NCBI GenBank assembly: GCA_019694355.1
Contig: JAIBCB010000001.1
Location: forward strand, 835,001 to 899,000
Length of the DNA stretch: 64,000 bases
Direction of reading: 5' to 3'
Origin: Pyrinomonadaceae bacterium
GTDB lineage: Bacteria; Acidobacteriota; Blastocatellia; Pyrinomonadales; Pyrinomonadaceae
The translations under genes and the position numbers were made by a program. A model generated the notes under the pieces. That model made no database searches. It saw only the letters and a list, made by a program, of their open reading frames with translations, and had not been told where the DNA came from. This document shows positions 1-7,566 of this stretch, in pieces; the stretch's first letter is position 1, and every line of letters begins with the position of its first letter.

Positions 1-49
1 CGGACTCTTAATCCGCGGGTCACAGGTTCGATCCCTGTTCGGCCTACCA
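1..49 (+). tRNA. tRNA-Lys (CTT), 3' part only
   Basis: The window starts inside a tRNA. The anticodon arm has the stem remnant CGGA, a loop CTCTTAA with anticodon CTT, and the closing arm TCCGC. A variable loop and a T-arm follow, with stem ACAGG/CCTGT and loop TTCGATC. The 3' acceptor strand TCGGCCT, discriminator A and an encoded CCA end at position 49. The D-arm and 5' acceptor strand lie outside the window. CTT decodes the lysine codon AAG. Confidence 0.9.
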
Positions 50-79
50 TTTTTGGTAGAAAAAGACGCTGCCCGGATC

Positions 80-104
80 AACGCCGTGCGGCGTTCCTTT
101 TTTT
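80..104 (+). terminator. Rho-independent terminator of the tRNA
   Basis: A short perfect stem AACGCC/GGCGTT with loop GTGC is followed by CC and a run of seven T. It lies 30 bases after the tRNA CCA end and fits as the terminator of that transcript. Confidence 0.7.
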
Positions 105-170
105 AAAGTTTCAGATCTGTCCGGTTTACCCACTCAGCAGAACGAAGATCTTCGAAGATCACAATGCGTT

Positions 171-376
171 GCCGCAAGCCCGCACATTCGTAAATGCGTT
201 CAGCGTTAGCCAGATTCCAAGCCAGCGTCACAGACGGCCAGGCCCTGTCAGTACCACCTGCGGTAGCGGGTGGTCTTGTCAGAACCGCCTGCGTGAGCGG
301 GCGGTCAGCGTGCCGAAGCCCGCACGGTAGTAAGGGCGTTCAGCGTTGCCGCAAGCCCGCACGTTAGTAAGGGCGT
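171..376. repeat. Three units of a GCCGCAAGCCCGCAC-type repeat
   Basis: Units at 171-207, 312-347 and 348-376 share the order GCCG(C)AAGCCCGCAC, four to six variable bases, GTAAGGGCG (or GTAAATGCG) and, in the first two, TTCAGCGTT. The last two are directly adjacent. They alternate with the 31-base hairpins, so the two families may travel together. Confidence 0.65.
278..308. repeat. 31-base hairpin repeat, copy 1
   Basis: The unit begins and ends with GTCAG/CAG. It holds the arms ACCGCC and GGCGGT around a ten-base loop. An identical 31-base copy lies at 434-464, and a diverged copy with arms ACCACC/GGGTGGT lies at 247-275. It resembles REP-type extragenic palindromes in size and structure; the family itself is not identified. 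Confidence 0.75.
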
Positions 377-433
377 AACACTCAACGCAGCTTCTCCCGA
401 ATTGCCCCGGCATTTATGCCGTGGAGCCCTGTG

Positions 434-464
434 GTCAGAACCGCCTGCGTGAGCGGGCGGTCAG
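434..464. repeat. 31-base hairpin repeat, copy 2
   Basis: Identical over 31 of 31 bases to the copy at 278-308, including both arms ACCGCC/GGCGGT and the loop. Identity in loop as well as stem suggests recent spread rather than chance palindromes. Confidence 0.75.
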
Positions 465-575
465 TTCCGCCGGCAGACTTGCCTTTCTTGGCTCCATCGG
501 AGCCGCATATTTGTAGCACACCACCACCGTCAATGCATTCTCGGAGGCGGCTCGCCGCCGACAATGGCCATCGTT

Positions 576-654
576 TGTCCCAGCCAAGACGCCCCTGGGA
601 CAGCTCTTGGGACAAATAAGTGATGTGTTCTCAATCACTTACGCGATTTGTCCC
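576..654. repeat. Two adjacent hairpins sharing a GGGACAAA word
   Basis: The first hairpin pairs TGTCCCAG (576-583) with CTGGGACA (595-602). The second pairs GGGACAAAT-AAGTGAT (609-624) with ATCACTT and ATTTGTCCC (634-654), with a small asymmetric bulge. The same word is thus used four times in 80 bases. There is no T-run, so a terminator is unlikely. Confidence 0.6.
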
Positions 655-873
655 AGAATTTCGCAAAAAAAATCGGACCACATTTTCCATTCTCAATTCT
701 CCGTTTTCAGTTCTCTTTGGAGGCAGTCCGCCGCCGACAAAACCTAGAACATCTTCCGGGCTTGCCCCTTAGCAGTGCGGCGGAGCCGCCATATGGTCGC
801 CACGAATGCACGAATCGGAAAGCCCGATCGATCGCAAATCTCAGATCTGAAATTTGAAATTCGAGATGCAAAT

Positions 874-970
874 CTCTGCGATCTTTGCGGGGTTTCGCTT
901 GGCGTTCTTTGCGTTTTCAAACAAGATCGTAACCGCAAAGAGCGCGAAGCAGACGCAAAGTTCGCAGAGG
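874..970. repeat. Long imperfect inverted repeat
   Basis: The left arm starts CTCTGCGATCTTTGCG and ends CTTTGCG near 913. The right arm starts CGCAAAG near 934 and ends CGCAGAGG at 970. The two arms of about 37-40 bases are imperfect reverse complements. Words of the type CGCAAAG/CGCAGAG form widespread intergenic repeats in several bacterial phyla. Confidence 0.6.
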
Positions 971-1229
971 AAGAAGGCCACTTGCTTCACGGGCTTGCCC
1001 CTTGGCAGTCCAACATGATCTCCTGATTTGTTCGTGCTTCGCACTCAGTGCGGACGAGGGCGTCCGTCCGCGTTCCGGAGGAAGAACCACCCCGTCAGCC
1101 GAGGCGGCTGCCACCCCTCCTTCGTAAGGAGGGGAGCTTTTGCTTCGCCATTAACCATTAACCATTCACTATTCACCATTCACATTTTTTCAAAGACCAA
1201 CCGGCCGTTTTCGGCCGTGTTGTAAGCAT

Positions 1230-1300
1230 AGCGAACCGACGCGCAGGTTTGAAGCACAAACCGCACAAAACGTATCAAACCGCACAAAATGTATCAAAGT
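1230..1300. repeat. Dispersed CACAAA-type repeat, copy 1
   Basis: From 1249 to 1289 the sequence matches 39183-39223 with two differences in 41 bases, and a shared TAGCGAAC lies just upstream in both. Internally it is a tandem of AACCGCACAAAA-type and GTATCAA words. It lies about 100 bases after the end of the FHA-PrsW gene. Confidence 0.75.
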
Positions 1301-1396
1301 GTACGAATTGCACAAATCGACACAGGCCGGCGCCGCCTGACCGTGGCGTTAAGGAATGTTTATGAACAATGAAATACGGCTTGCTCCCGACTCGAC

Positions 1397-2935
1397 CTAC
1401 ACCAGGTCGCGAAGCCGCAGGACCTCGTCTCTGAGAAGAGGATTTTGCTGGAAGCTTGCGGTCTCGCCTTTCGCCTTGGTCGCACGCTGAATGTGCCAGT
1501 AGCTAAGGCCGAGTTTTCCGACCGCACGAAGATATTTGGTTCTCGCTCCGAACTTACCCTCGAAAAGCCCTTGAACGACCCAGCCAAATCCGCGAAATGC
1601 AGACGTGGCGATCCTTTCGAGTTCGGGTGAAATGAGGCCTCGGGCGACATCGATGGCAAGCATCTCTTTCAAGATCTTTCCTTGCCGCCGCATGATGAAA
1701 AGCGTAAAGCCGACGAAGATAAGGAAGAACGGTATCTCCGCAACCAAATATCCGAGCAGGAAGCCCTGGGTGCCGCCAAGCACTGCCATGCCGTTCCAGA
1801 TCGCGTGCAGAAGCACCGCACCAAAATACCCGACGACAGGCATAATGATCCGCACGGCCTTATTGTGCGACTCACGAGCGATACCGCAGCCGATGCCGGT
1901 CATTGACGTGAAGGTTGCGTGAGCAAAAGGCGACATTATCCCTCGCAGAACAAAGAGCAGCATCAATCCGCCGAAGCCGCCGCCGAGCAGGCCTCGACCG
2001 TAATAGAGCACGTTCTCGACGGTCGCGAATCCGAGGGCGATCACGCTCGCAAAGACGATGCCGTCCAAAATGTCGTCAAAATATTTGCGGAAAAAGATCA
2101 AGAGAATAATGACACCAAGGCCTTTTGAGCCTTCTTCAAAGATCGGTGCAGACATTACCGCCCCGGCAGCCTGCCCGACATCCGGCGAGATCGCCATCCC
2201 GACCGCGATACCGAAGACCGTATTGACCACGAACGAAAAAATGACGGCGACCAATGCTCCCCAGGCAAACGCAAGGGCGAGCAGCCAGATCGGCTCCGGG
2301 TCATATCTATCAAGCCAGAGAACCGGCATCAGGTAGATCATCGCAGGAACAAAGGCAACGACCGCCGCGATCACTGCCGCGACCGGCCCGATACTCAAGA
2401 AAACGATCCCCATAACGATCAGGATCAGAAAGACGAGGGCAAAGAGCGTCACGCCGATGCCGATGTATTTTCCTGTCGAGCTCGGCTCGGGCTTTACGAC
2501 GCTTGCCGCATTGAGGCCGAAATTGCCGATCGAACCCTGAAGCGTCTGCGGCGCTTCGACCTTTCTGTTGAATTCATCGACCTGCATCTCGCGAAATTCA
2601 TCGCGAGGAATGGTCGGGACGGAATCACCCGCGAGCGAGACGAACGCCGTAATGCCGTTGCGGCCAAATTGGATCTTGTCGCCATTGGACAAAATTGTCG
2701 GCGCGGAGATGCGTGCGTCATTAACGAACGTCCCATTCGTGCTCTGATTGTCCGTAATGTAGTATCCGTCGAATTTGCTCTCGATGAAGGCGTGCTGTTT
2801 CGAGGCGGCCGTTTCGACCAGCGGATTGAACCTGATGCTGCAAGAATCGGCTCGTCCAATGGAAAGGAATCCGTTCTCGAGCTCAAACACCTGGCCTGCG
2901 AGAGATCCGTCGTTGATCGTTATTCTAAGCTTCAT
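1397..2935 (-). CDS. FHA domain fused to PrsW-family intramembrane metalloprotease
   Basis: 512 residues. Residues 1-100 form a forkhead-associated domain, which reads phosphothreonine on partner proteins: it has GRADSC near 27, S45/H48 and STNGTF at 65-70. From about 156 the protein is a multi-pass membrane domain of the PrsW/CPBP type, with EEGSKG at 267-272, FATVEN at 303-308, HATFTS from H339 and HAIWN at 377-381. These are the glutamate, asparagine and histidine motifs expected of this metalloprotease family. PrsW cleaves anti-sigma factors in Bacillus. Here a cytosolic FHA sensor before the protease suggests cleavage controlled by a Ser/Thr kinase (inference). The start is ATG with a good GAGGAAG site. 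It is the last gene of the minus-strand run. Confidence 0.88.
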   Translation of the reverse strand: MKLRITINDGSLAGQVFELENGFLSIGRADSCSIRFNPLVETAASKQHAFIESKFDGYYITDNQSTNGTFVNDARISAPTILSNGDKIQFGRNGITAFVSLAGDSVPTIPRDEFREMQVDEFNRKVEAPQTLQGSIGNFGLNAASVVKPEPSSTGKYIGIGVTLFALVFLILIVMGIVFLSIGPVAAVIAAVVAFVPAMIYLMPVLWLDRYDPEPIWLLALAFAWGALVAVIFSFVVNTVFGIAVGMAISPDVGQAAGAVMSAPIFEEGSKGLGVIILLIFFRKYFDDILDGIVFASVIALGFATVENVLYYGRGLLGGGFGGLMLLFVLRGIMSPFAHATFTSMTGIGCGIARESHNKAVRIIMPVVGYFGAVLLHAIWNGMAVLGGTQGFLLGYLVAEIPFFLIFVGFTLFIMRRQGKILKEMLAIDVARGLISPELERIATSAFRGFGWVVQGLFEGKFGARTKYLRAVGKLGLSYWHIQRATKAKGETASFQQNPLLRDEVLRLRDLV

Positions 2936-3063
2936 ATCTTCCTCGGGTATGCGAATACAAAAAGCCTAAAGGCAAGAGCGGATATTTTGGGCCGCCTGCC
3001 GCCTGCTGATCTTATCGAAAGTCAATGTAACTGCTTAAAAAATTGGCTAGATTTTAGCACACA

Positions 3064-3104
3064 ACAGAAAAGGAACAAGCTTCTGAAAGCAGAAAGCTTG
3101 CTCC
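3064..3104 (-). terminator. Terminator after the HARE-HTH gene
   Basis: Reading the minus strand, an 11-base stem (3094-3104 with 3072-3082, core AAGCTTG) closes over an eleven-base loop and is followed by TTTTCTGTT. It lies about 35 bases after the stop of the HARE-HTH gene and before the FHA-PrsW gene, so the two genes probably have separate transcripts. Confidence 0.6.
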
Positions 3105-3139
3105 TAGTCTTCCCGGAAAATCGGTGCAACGGAATTTTT

Positions 3140-3754
3140 TTAAGTGCCTGTCTGAGCGGCCTCGCGCATTATGAGATCAAAAGTGCCGGGATCGACCTTG
3201 CGGAACCGACGGTTTCGGTTGAGAGAAACTGCGATCGAGATGGTCGGGTTATTGCCTTTGAACTTCATTCCGCCGGAGATAAGCAGATTGTAAAGTTCGT
3301 TTACGTGAAGCGGACGTCCCGCCTCGCGTAAAAGCAGTGTGCACGCCTGGGTGATCGTGCGATCCGAAAATCGGTTCGTAAGCGGCTCGATATTTTGTGA
3401 GATCGAAGGAACGCTGCGGTGGTGACTAAGGTACGAAACCGTCGAACTGCGCGTTTCGCGGCCGATATCGCTCGGAAGGACATCGGGTTTGTGCATCGAG
3501 ACCGAACCGTTCTCATCAGAGATGTGAATATTGCGGCCTAGGAGCCGACCGCGCGATCCGCTACGCATTGTAACGAGCAGGCTGTCGATCGCCTGTTCGG
3601 TCTGTGAAGCGCTGTTTTCTAAAGCAGTTATTTCTTGCCTAAGCACTTCAACCTCGCCTTCCGCCTCGCGCAAACGCCCCATCAAACGGTTTTGAGCGTT
3701 GCGGGTTTGACGCAAACTTTGTTCAAGTGTTGCTATAAGATTTTCGTCTAACAT
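3140..3754 (-). CDS. Coiled-coil protein with C-terminal HARE-HTH winged helix
   Basis: 204 residues. Residues 1-60 are a heptad-rich coiled coil rich in E, L, R and Q. A variable middle follows. Residues from about 128 to 197 match the HARE-HTH (ASXL/RpoE-delta) winged-helix pattern: a helix with LLREAGRPLHVNELYNLL, then GNNPTISIAVSLNRN, then FRKVDPGTFDL. In known proteins this domain is linked to DNA-modification readout and to RNA polymerase delta, so a DNA- or polymerase-associated role is likely, but the target is unknown. It follows the polyprenyl synthase gene by 59 bases on the same strand and ends in its own terminator. Confidence 0.65.
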   Translation of the reverse strand: MLDENLIATLEQSLRQTRNAQNRLMGRLREAEGEVEVLRQEITALENSASQTEQAIDSLLVTMRSGSRGRLLGRNIHISDENGSVSMHKPDVLPSDIGRETRSSTVSYLSHHRSVPSISQNIEPLTNRFSDRTITQACTLLLREAGRPLHVNELYNLLISGGMKFKGNNPTISIAVSLNRNRRFRKVDPGTFDLIMREAAQTGT

Positions 3755-3813
3755 ACTGATCTAGCGGTACTTAAGATGCGTTGAGAGATTGCTTTAAGTT
3801 GTTGCGTGCCGGT

Positions 3814-4833
3814 CTAGCTTCGACGTTGGATAACAAATCGGGGAATCTCTTCCAATGTTTGACGATACAAGGTTTTGCTTAAAACATCAAGCACTTTTTT
3901 TGCGGCTTCGGCATGTGCATAAGCGCGCTCCCTTATGCTGTCAACAATGCCGTGGAGGTAAAGGCGATCGATGATCATCGCTCTGGAGAAGTCATCATAA
4001 GCACCGGAGAGCATCATTTTCTCGAATTCGGGTCGAAGTTCAGGTTCGACCTCAAGGAGTTTGATGAGCGGAAGGGTGAGCTTGCCTTCGAGCAGATCGA
4101 CGCCCGCGGCCTTGCCCAGGCTTTCGTCATCAGCGGTCAGGTCAAGAAGGTCATCGGCTAGCTGAAAAGCGATACCGAGATCAAGGCCGTATGACCGCAT
4201 CGCCGCGACCGCCGCTTGATCCGCACCGGCGGCCATCGCACCGATCTCGCAGCATGCAGAGAATAGATACGCGGTCTTGCGCTTAAGAATGTCAAAATAC
4301 TCGGCCTCGGTAATATCAAGGCGGCCGATCATCGTCATTTGGATCAGCTCGCCCTCGGTCATTTTCCGCGTCAGGCGAGTAAGCACGTCGAGGATCTCAA
4401 GCCGACGCTCGGCAAGCGAGGTCTCGAACGCCGACATATAGAGCCAGTCGCCCATCAGCACCGACGTTTGGTTACCGAATCGGGCGTTGATGCTCGGCCG
4501 CCCGCGTCGCGTATCGGCGTTGTCGATGATGTCGTCGTGGACGAGCGTCGCGGTATGGAGCATCTCCATGACCGTCGCCAGCCGAATGATATTCTCGGCA
4601 TCGCCTTGCCCGCCGCAAGCGTAATTCGTAAGGATCAAAAGGGCGGGGCGAACCCGTTTGCCGCCCGAAGCGCGTAAGTAATCGCTGAGGAAATTTACGA
4701 CACGAATATTCGAACGCGCCTGAGCCTCGAACTCAGCTTCGACGAGTTTCAGTTCATCTTTTACGACGTCGAAGACCTTGCGAGCCGAATTCTTCGAAAT
4801 GACTTCCCTTTTTGCGTACGCGAACGTCTGCAT
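3814..4833 (-). CDS. Trans-polyprenyl diphosphate synthase (long-chain type)
   Basis: 339 residues. It condenses isopentenyl diphosphate onto an allylic primer to make the polyprenyl tail of respiratory quinones or a related lipid. The first aspartate-rich motif is DDIID at 100-104, followed by the R-R-G substrate loop; the second is DDLLD at 227-231; GGKRVRP near 57-63 binds isopentenyl diphosphate. Length and motifs fit the IspB/HepT/GGPP synthase family. Small residues such as TAT before the first motif favour a long product, but chain length cannot be read with certainty. It starts two bases after the DUF1444 gene ends, so the two are co-transcribed. The ubiE/menG gene elsewhere in the window acts in the same quinone pathway. 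Confidence 0.9.
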   Translation of the reverse strand: MQTFAYAKREVISKNSARKVFDVVKDELKLVEAEFEAQARSNIRVVNFLSDYLRASGGKRVRPALLILTNYACGGQGDAENIIRLATVMEMLHTATLVHDDIIDNADTRRGRPSINARFGNQTSVLMGDWLYMSAFETSLAERRLEILDVLTRLTRKMTEGELIQMTMIGRLDITEAEYFDILKRKTAYLFSACCEIGAMAAGADQAAVAAMRSYGLDLGIAFQLADDLLDLTADDESLGKAAGVDLLEGKLTLPLIKLLEVEPELRPEFEKMMLSGAYDDFSRAMIIDRLYLHGIVDSIRERAYAHAEAAKKVLDVLSKTLYRQTLEEIPRFVIQRRS

Positions 4834-4835
4834 AT

Positions 4836-5690
4836 CTAATTATTCTCGGCCCCATCACTATTTGGGTTCGATTTGGCGAACTCGCTGATATCGCCATTCG
4901 CTGACACTTCGAATACCGACGCACTCAACGGATAAGGCTGTTCGTCATGATCTTGGGTCAACTGTGCGCGTATATTAATAACGAAATCCTGCTCGCAACT
5001 GTTAGCCCAACAGATCAAAAAGTCCCTGTTGGGTATACCAAAATAAAAGGGAGTTCCCAAGTATTCGGCAAGCATCCCCCTTACTTCCGGAAGGACGACC
5101 CTGACGGCATCAAATCCGTCGAGCAGACTGATTACCCCGAATTGATTCGGCCCCGGGAACAGTTGCATCTGCAAGTCTTGACACCCTTCCCAAAGATTAG
5201 CCGTAGCACGCTCGTGCACGGTTTCGGTAGAAATCCCCCAACGGGCGAGATCTTCACCCAAAATATACGTATAGGTGTCAGCAGAATCGATCACGTAGGC
5301 GAGTAGCACCCCACCTCCGAACGGAGACGAAAGTATTGATAGTTTTTCGGCAAACTGAGCGGGCATCAACTGCGGTTTAACCGCAGCCGCTACAACGTCC
5401 CAAGACGTATTTTGGGAATCAACCGTTTCGAGAATACCCGCCAACCGCCCAAAGTGCTCGACCACAAGCTGACGCAAGGACGACTCGTTTTGAGTTCCCA
5501 ATAAGAAGGCGGAATGGATGTTGGTCAAGCCCAACGTATGCCCGTCCAATTTGATCGTCAACGGATCCTGGCAAGCCTCGTACGAAGACTCAGGGTAGAG
5601 GTCGTCGAGGAGCGAGATGACCCTTGCCTGAAAGGCTCGAAGTTCATCAAGATCGGTCTTCTTAAACAGTCGCGCAAACCGTGAGATCAT
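4836..5690 (-). CDS. DUF1444 family protein
   Basis: 284 residues, no signal peptide or membrane segment, so cytosolic. The sequence fits DUF1444 (Bacillus YtpQ-like): a central region with VKPQLMP, a conserved ATANLWE segment in the middle, VVLPEVRG and a PNRDFLICW stretch near the C-terminus. No catalytic motif is evident and the molecular function of the family is not established. It lies between yajQ (20 bases upstream) and the polyprenyl synthase (two bases downstream), in one transcription unit with them. Family assignment is by motif memory only. Confidence 0.6.
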   Translation of the reverse strand: MISRFARLFKKTDLDELRAFQARVISLLDDLYPESSYEACQDPLTIKLDGHTLGLTNIHSAFLLGTQNESSLRQLVVEHFGRLAGILETVDSQNTSWDVVAAAVKPQLMPAQFAEKLSILSSPFGGGVLLAYVIDSADTYTYILGEDLARWGISTETVHERATANLWEGCQDLQMQLFPGPNQFGVISLLDGFDAVRVVLPEVRGMLAEYLGTPFYFGIPNRDFLICWANSCEQDFVINIRAQLTQDHDEQPYPLSASVFEVSANGDISEFAKSNPNSDGAENN

Positions 5691-5710
5691 AGCGGTAGCG
5701 GCCTTCCCAG

Positions 5711-6208
5711 CTAATTGCTCCTGTAATTATCGAACTGCATATCTATGCCGAAATCCGTTGCCTTTAGCCGTGCGATCACGTCCTGCAGCGTGTCACGGTC
5801 TTTGCCTGACACGCGGACGGTGTCACCCTGGATCGAAGCCTGCACCTTGAACTTCGCGTCCTTGATGAACTTCACGATCTCTTTTGCTTTGTCGCCGGGA
5901 ATGCCGGATTGGATCTTTACAGCCTGACGAACAGTGCCGCCGGCCGCAGGCTCGATCTTTTGATAATCAAGAGCCTTTAAGGAAACGCCGCGTTTTAGGA
6001 GTTTGCCCTGCAGAATATCGTTCATATTCCTAAGCTTTGTCTCATCCTCGGCAGAGAGAACAAGATCTTTGTCAACGAGCTCGACCGTCGCCTTGCTTCC
6101 CTTAAAATCAAAACGCTGCGACACCTCTTTCGTCGTTTGATGAAGGGCGTTCGTAACTTCTGCATAATCCGTCTTTGAGACGATATCGAATGAATTCTCT
6201 TTTGCCAT
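5711..6208 (-). CDS. yajQ: YajQ family cyclic-di-GMP-binding protein
   Basis: 165 residues, the normal family length. It has the hallmark N-terminus NSFDIVSKTDYAEVTNAL, the RFDFKG strand, and the C-terminal DFGIDMQFDNYR. YajQ proteins consist of two ferredoxin-like folds. They bind nucleotides or RNA, and in Xanthomonas and Pseudomonas act as c-di-GMP receptors that partner with transcription factors. There is no SD upstream of the ATG. The intergenic stretch before tatD holds the word repeat ATCTGCG/ATCCGCG, which runs into the tatD stop. Confidence 0.92.
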   Translation of the reverse strand: MAKENSFDIVSKTDYAEVTNALHQTTKEVSQRFDFKGSKATVELVDKDLVLSAEDETKLRNMNDILQGKLLKRGVSLKALDYQKIEPAAGGTVRQAVKIQSGIPGDKAKEIVKFIKDAKFKVQASIQGDTVRVSGKDRDTLQDVIARLKATDFGIDMQFDNYRSN

Positions 6209-6289
6209 AGTTTAATAGTCATTTTACCGCATCAACGCAAATGACGCAGACAAAAGCTGCCTATTTCGCGCCGATCTGCGATATCCGCG

Positions 6290-7177
6290 TCAATCTGCGG
6301 CCAAACTCAATTTGAATAGATCAAGAAAATTTCGCGTCGTGTGTTCGGCGATCGCGGCGGGCGAAACTCCGTAAAGTTCGGCAAGAAACTCCGCCGTATG
6401 AACAACGAACGCAGGCTCGTTACGCTTCCCCCGAAAAGGAACGGGCGTTAGGAATGGGCAGTCGGTTTCAACCAACAATCTTTCGAGTGGGACGATGCGA
6501 GCAGCCTCACGCAGGTTTTCGGCCTTTTTGAACGTAACATTTCCTGCGAACGAGATAAGAAAACCAAGATCGAGACAAGCTTTCGCCATCGCGGGCGTCC
6601 CGCCAAAGCAGTGCATTATGCCCGGCCTTGGCTCATAGCTGATAGCTGACGGCTGATAGCTGCTCTCTAAATTACAGCCGTCAGCTGTCAGCTGTGAGCT
6701 ATCAGCCAAAGGTTTCGCGATGTCTGTCGAGGTCGAGAATTCCTCCGCCAGTATCTCGACCGTGTCAGCATCAGCGTCGCGGCTGTGAATGATGATCGGC
6801 AGTCCAAGGCCTTTTGCGGTGCGGATCTGGCGGATAAAAACTTCACGCTGGACGTCTCGCGGACTGTGATCGTAGTAATAGTCAAGGCCGATCTCGCCCC
6901 ACGCGATCACCTTTTCGTATTTGGCAAGATCTGTCAGATGAGCTTCTGCCGCATCGTCGTAGAGCTTTGCGTCGTGCGGGTGAACACCGACGCTTGCGAA
7001 AACATTCTCATAGCGTTCAGCAACCGCGACCGCGCGTCGAAAATCATCAGAGTGCGGATCACCCGTTCCGACATTCAGCATCGCCCCAACGCCGGCCGCC
7101 TTCGCACGCGCAACTACCTCGTCCCGATCTTCATCAAAACTTTCCCCGTCAATATGACAATGAGAATCGATCATCAT
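6290..7177 (-). CDS. tatD: TatD family metal-dependent hydrolase/deoxyribonuclease
   Basis: 295 residues, about 30 more than usual. TatD enzymes are TIM-barrel hydrolases with 3'-5' exonuclease activity in DNA repair and turnover. Metal ligands are visible: H6 and H8 (SHCHID), E95 (GEIGLDYYY), H131 (IIHSRDA), H189 (MHCFGG) and D239 (VETDCPF). The surplus lies at residues 154-184, where a palindromic repeat has been translated in frame between two barrel elements. All ligands lie outside it, so the enzyme may still be active. The start is the first of two ATG codons (MMIDSH). The original neighbour upstream was metG; a toxin-antitoxin cassette now lies between them. Confidence 0.9.
   Translation of the reverse strand: MMIDSHCHIDGESFDEDRDEVVARAKAAGVGAMLNVGTGDPHSDDFRRAVAVAERYENVFASVGVHPHDAKLYDDAAEAHLTDLAKYEKVIAWGEIGLDYYYDHSPRDVQREVFIRQIRTAKGLGLPIIIHSRDADADTVEILAEEFSTSTDIAKPLADSSQLTADGCNLESSYQPSAISYEPRPGIMHCFGGTPAMAKACLDLGFLISFAGNVTFKKAENLREAARIVPLERLLVETDCPFLTPVPFRGKRNEPAFVVHTAEFLAELYGVSPAAIAEHTTRNFLDLFKLSLAAD
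6626..6718. repeat. Palindromic AGCTGATAGCTGA-type repeat inside tatD
   Basis: Words of the type AGCTGATAGCTGACGGCTG (left arm, from about 6634) and CAGCCGTCAGCTGTCAGCTG (right arm, from about 6675) form an imperfect inverted repeat around a short loop. It is in frame with tatD and codes for the low-complexity stretch ADSSQLTADG and SYQPSAISYEPR. Repeats of this kind are normally intergenic. Confidence 0.8.
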
Positions 7178-7191
7178 TGCAGAAATTACGA

Positions 7192-7304
7192 CTATTTTAA
7201 CCTTGCGCCGATCTCGACGTCTTCGAGGAATGTCGCGAGTGAAGGGTTCGGCCCTGAGTTATCTTCGAGCGAAGCGGCGCAGATCGTGCCTTGGGATTCG
7301 AGGC
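7192..7304 (-). pseudogene. Duplicated 3' end of metG
   Basis: 113 bases including the TAG stop match the true metG end (7832-7944) at 106 positions, at a constant offset of 640. Of the seven differences, six are silent in the metG frame (TTG/TTA, GAT/GAC, ACC/ACA, GCT/GCG, TCG/TCA, GGG/GGC) and one changes Met to Thr. Similarity fades between 7305 and about 7329. The fragment follows the antitoxin gene and lacks a start, so it is a non-functional remnant of a metG C-terminal tRNA-binding domain. Confidence 0.9.
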
Positions 7305-7338
7305 TCGAATGTTGCTGGATCTTAGGTAGTAATGATGC

Positions 7339-7566
7339 TCATCGCCGGGCAATTTCAAGATCCGGATTTCGGGTTATTCGTATATACTCGCGCAATGCAT
7401 CATTGACGGCGTCTTCGGTCGGAAATTCAGCAGCAACGTCCGGTGCCAAACCAACCCGCCTGACCATCCGGTTATATTTCTCCGCAAAACGATTAGGCTT
7501 AGATTTTGAGAAATCAAGATCGTATTCGGGGAGCAGATCGTCTTTCTCGTCAAGTTTGATTTGCAT
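7339..7566 (-). CDS. BrnA-type antitoxin of a type II toxin-antitoxin pair
   Basis: 75 residues. The gene overlaps the end of the BrnT-like toxin gene by 17 bases, the usual toxin-first order of BrnT/BrnA modules. The N-terminal half carries a DLDFSKSKPNRFAEKY segment like that seen beside BrnT toxins. The C-terminal half, with TEDAVNDALREYIR, could be a ribbon-helix-helix style dimerisation and DNA-binding part. Expected role: bind and neutralise the toxin and repress the operon. The exact antitoxin family is uncertain; the call rests mainly on size, overlap and partner. Confidence 0.65.
   Translation of the reverse strand: MQIKLDEKDDLLPEYDLDFSKSKPNRFAEKYNRMVRRVGLAPDVAAEFPTEDAVNDALREYIRITRNPDLEIARR

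Larger units (their letters stand above)
50..1396. other. Gene-free repeat-rich region
   Basis: About 1.3 kb with no convincing gene. The open frames here are short, have no recognisable domain and cross hairpins. The stretch is a mosaic of repeats, listed separately: GC-rich hairpins, 'GCCGCAAGCCCGCAC' units, a double GGGACAAA hairpin, a long imperfect inverted repeat, AACCATT-type words around 1147-1182, and a CACAAA-type tandem stretch. A 20-base motif, CGGGCTTGCCCCTTRGCAGT, occurs at about 758 and again at about 988. Confidence 0.7.

Noticed and set aside
1202-1217. CGGCCG/CGGCCG hairpin as terminator of the FHA-PrsW gene
   Set aside because: No T-run follows on the minus strand and it lies about 180 bases past the stop.
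382-1225. Several short open frames on both strands in the gene-free region
   Set aside because: All are under 100 codons, overlap one another, cross hairpins and word repeats, and show no domain or ribosome site.
2669-3331. A 220-codon plus-strand frame across the FHA-PrsW start and the HARE-HTH end
   Set aside because: It lies opposite two real genes and their intergenic terminator; composition is that of an antisense shadow.
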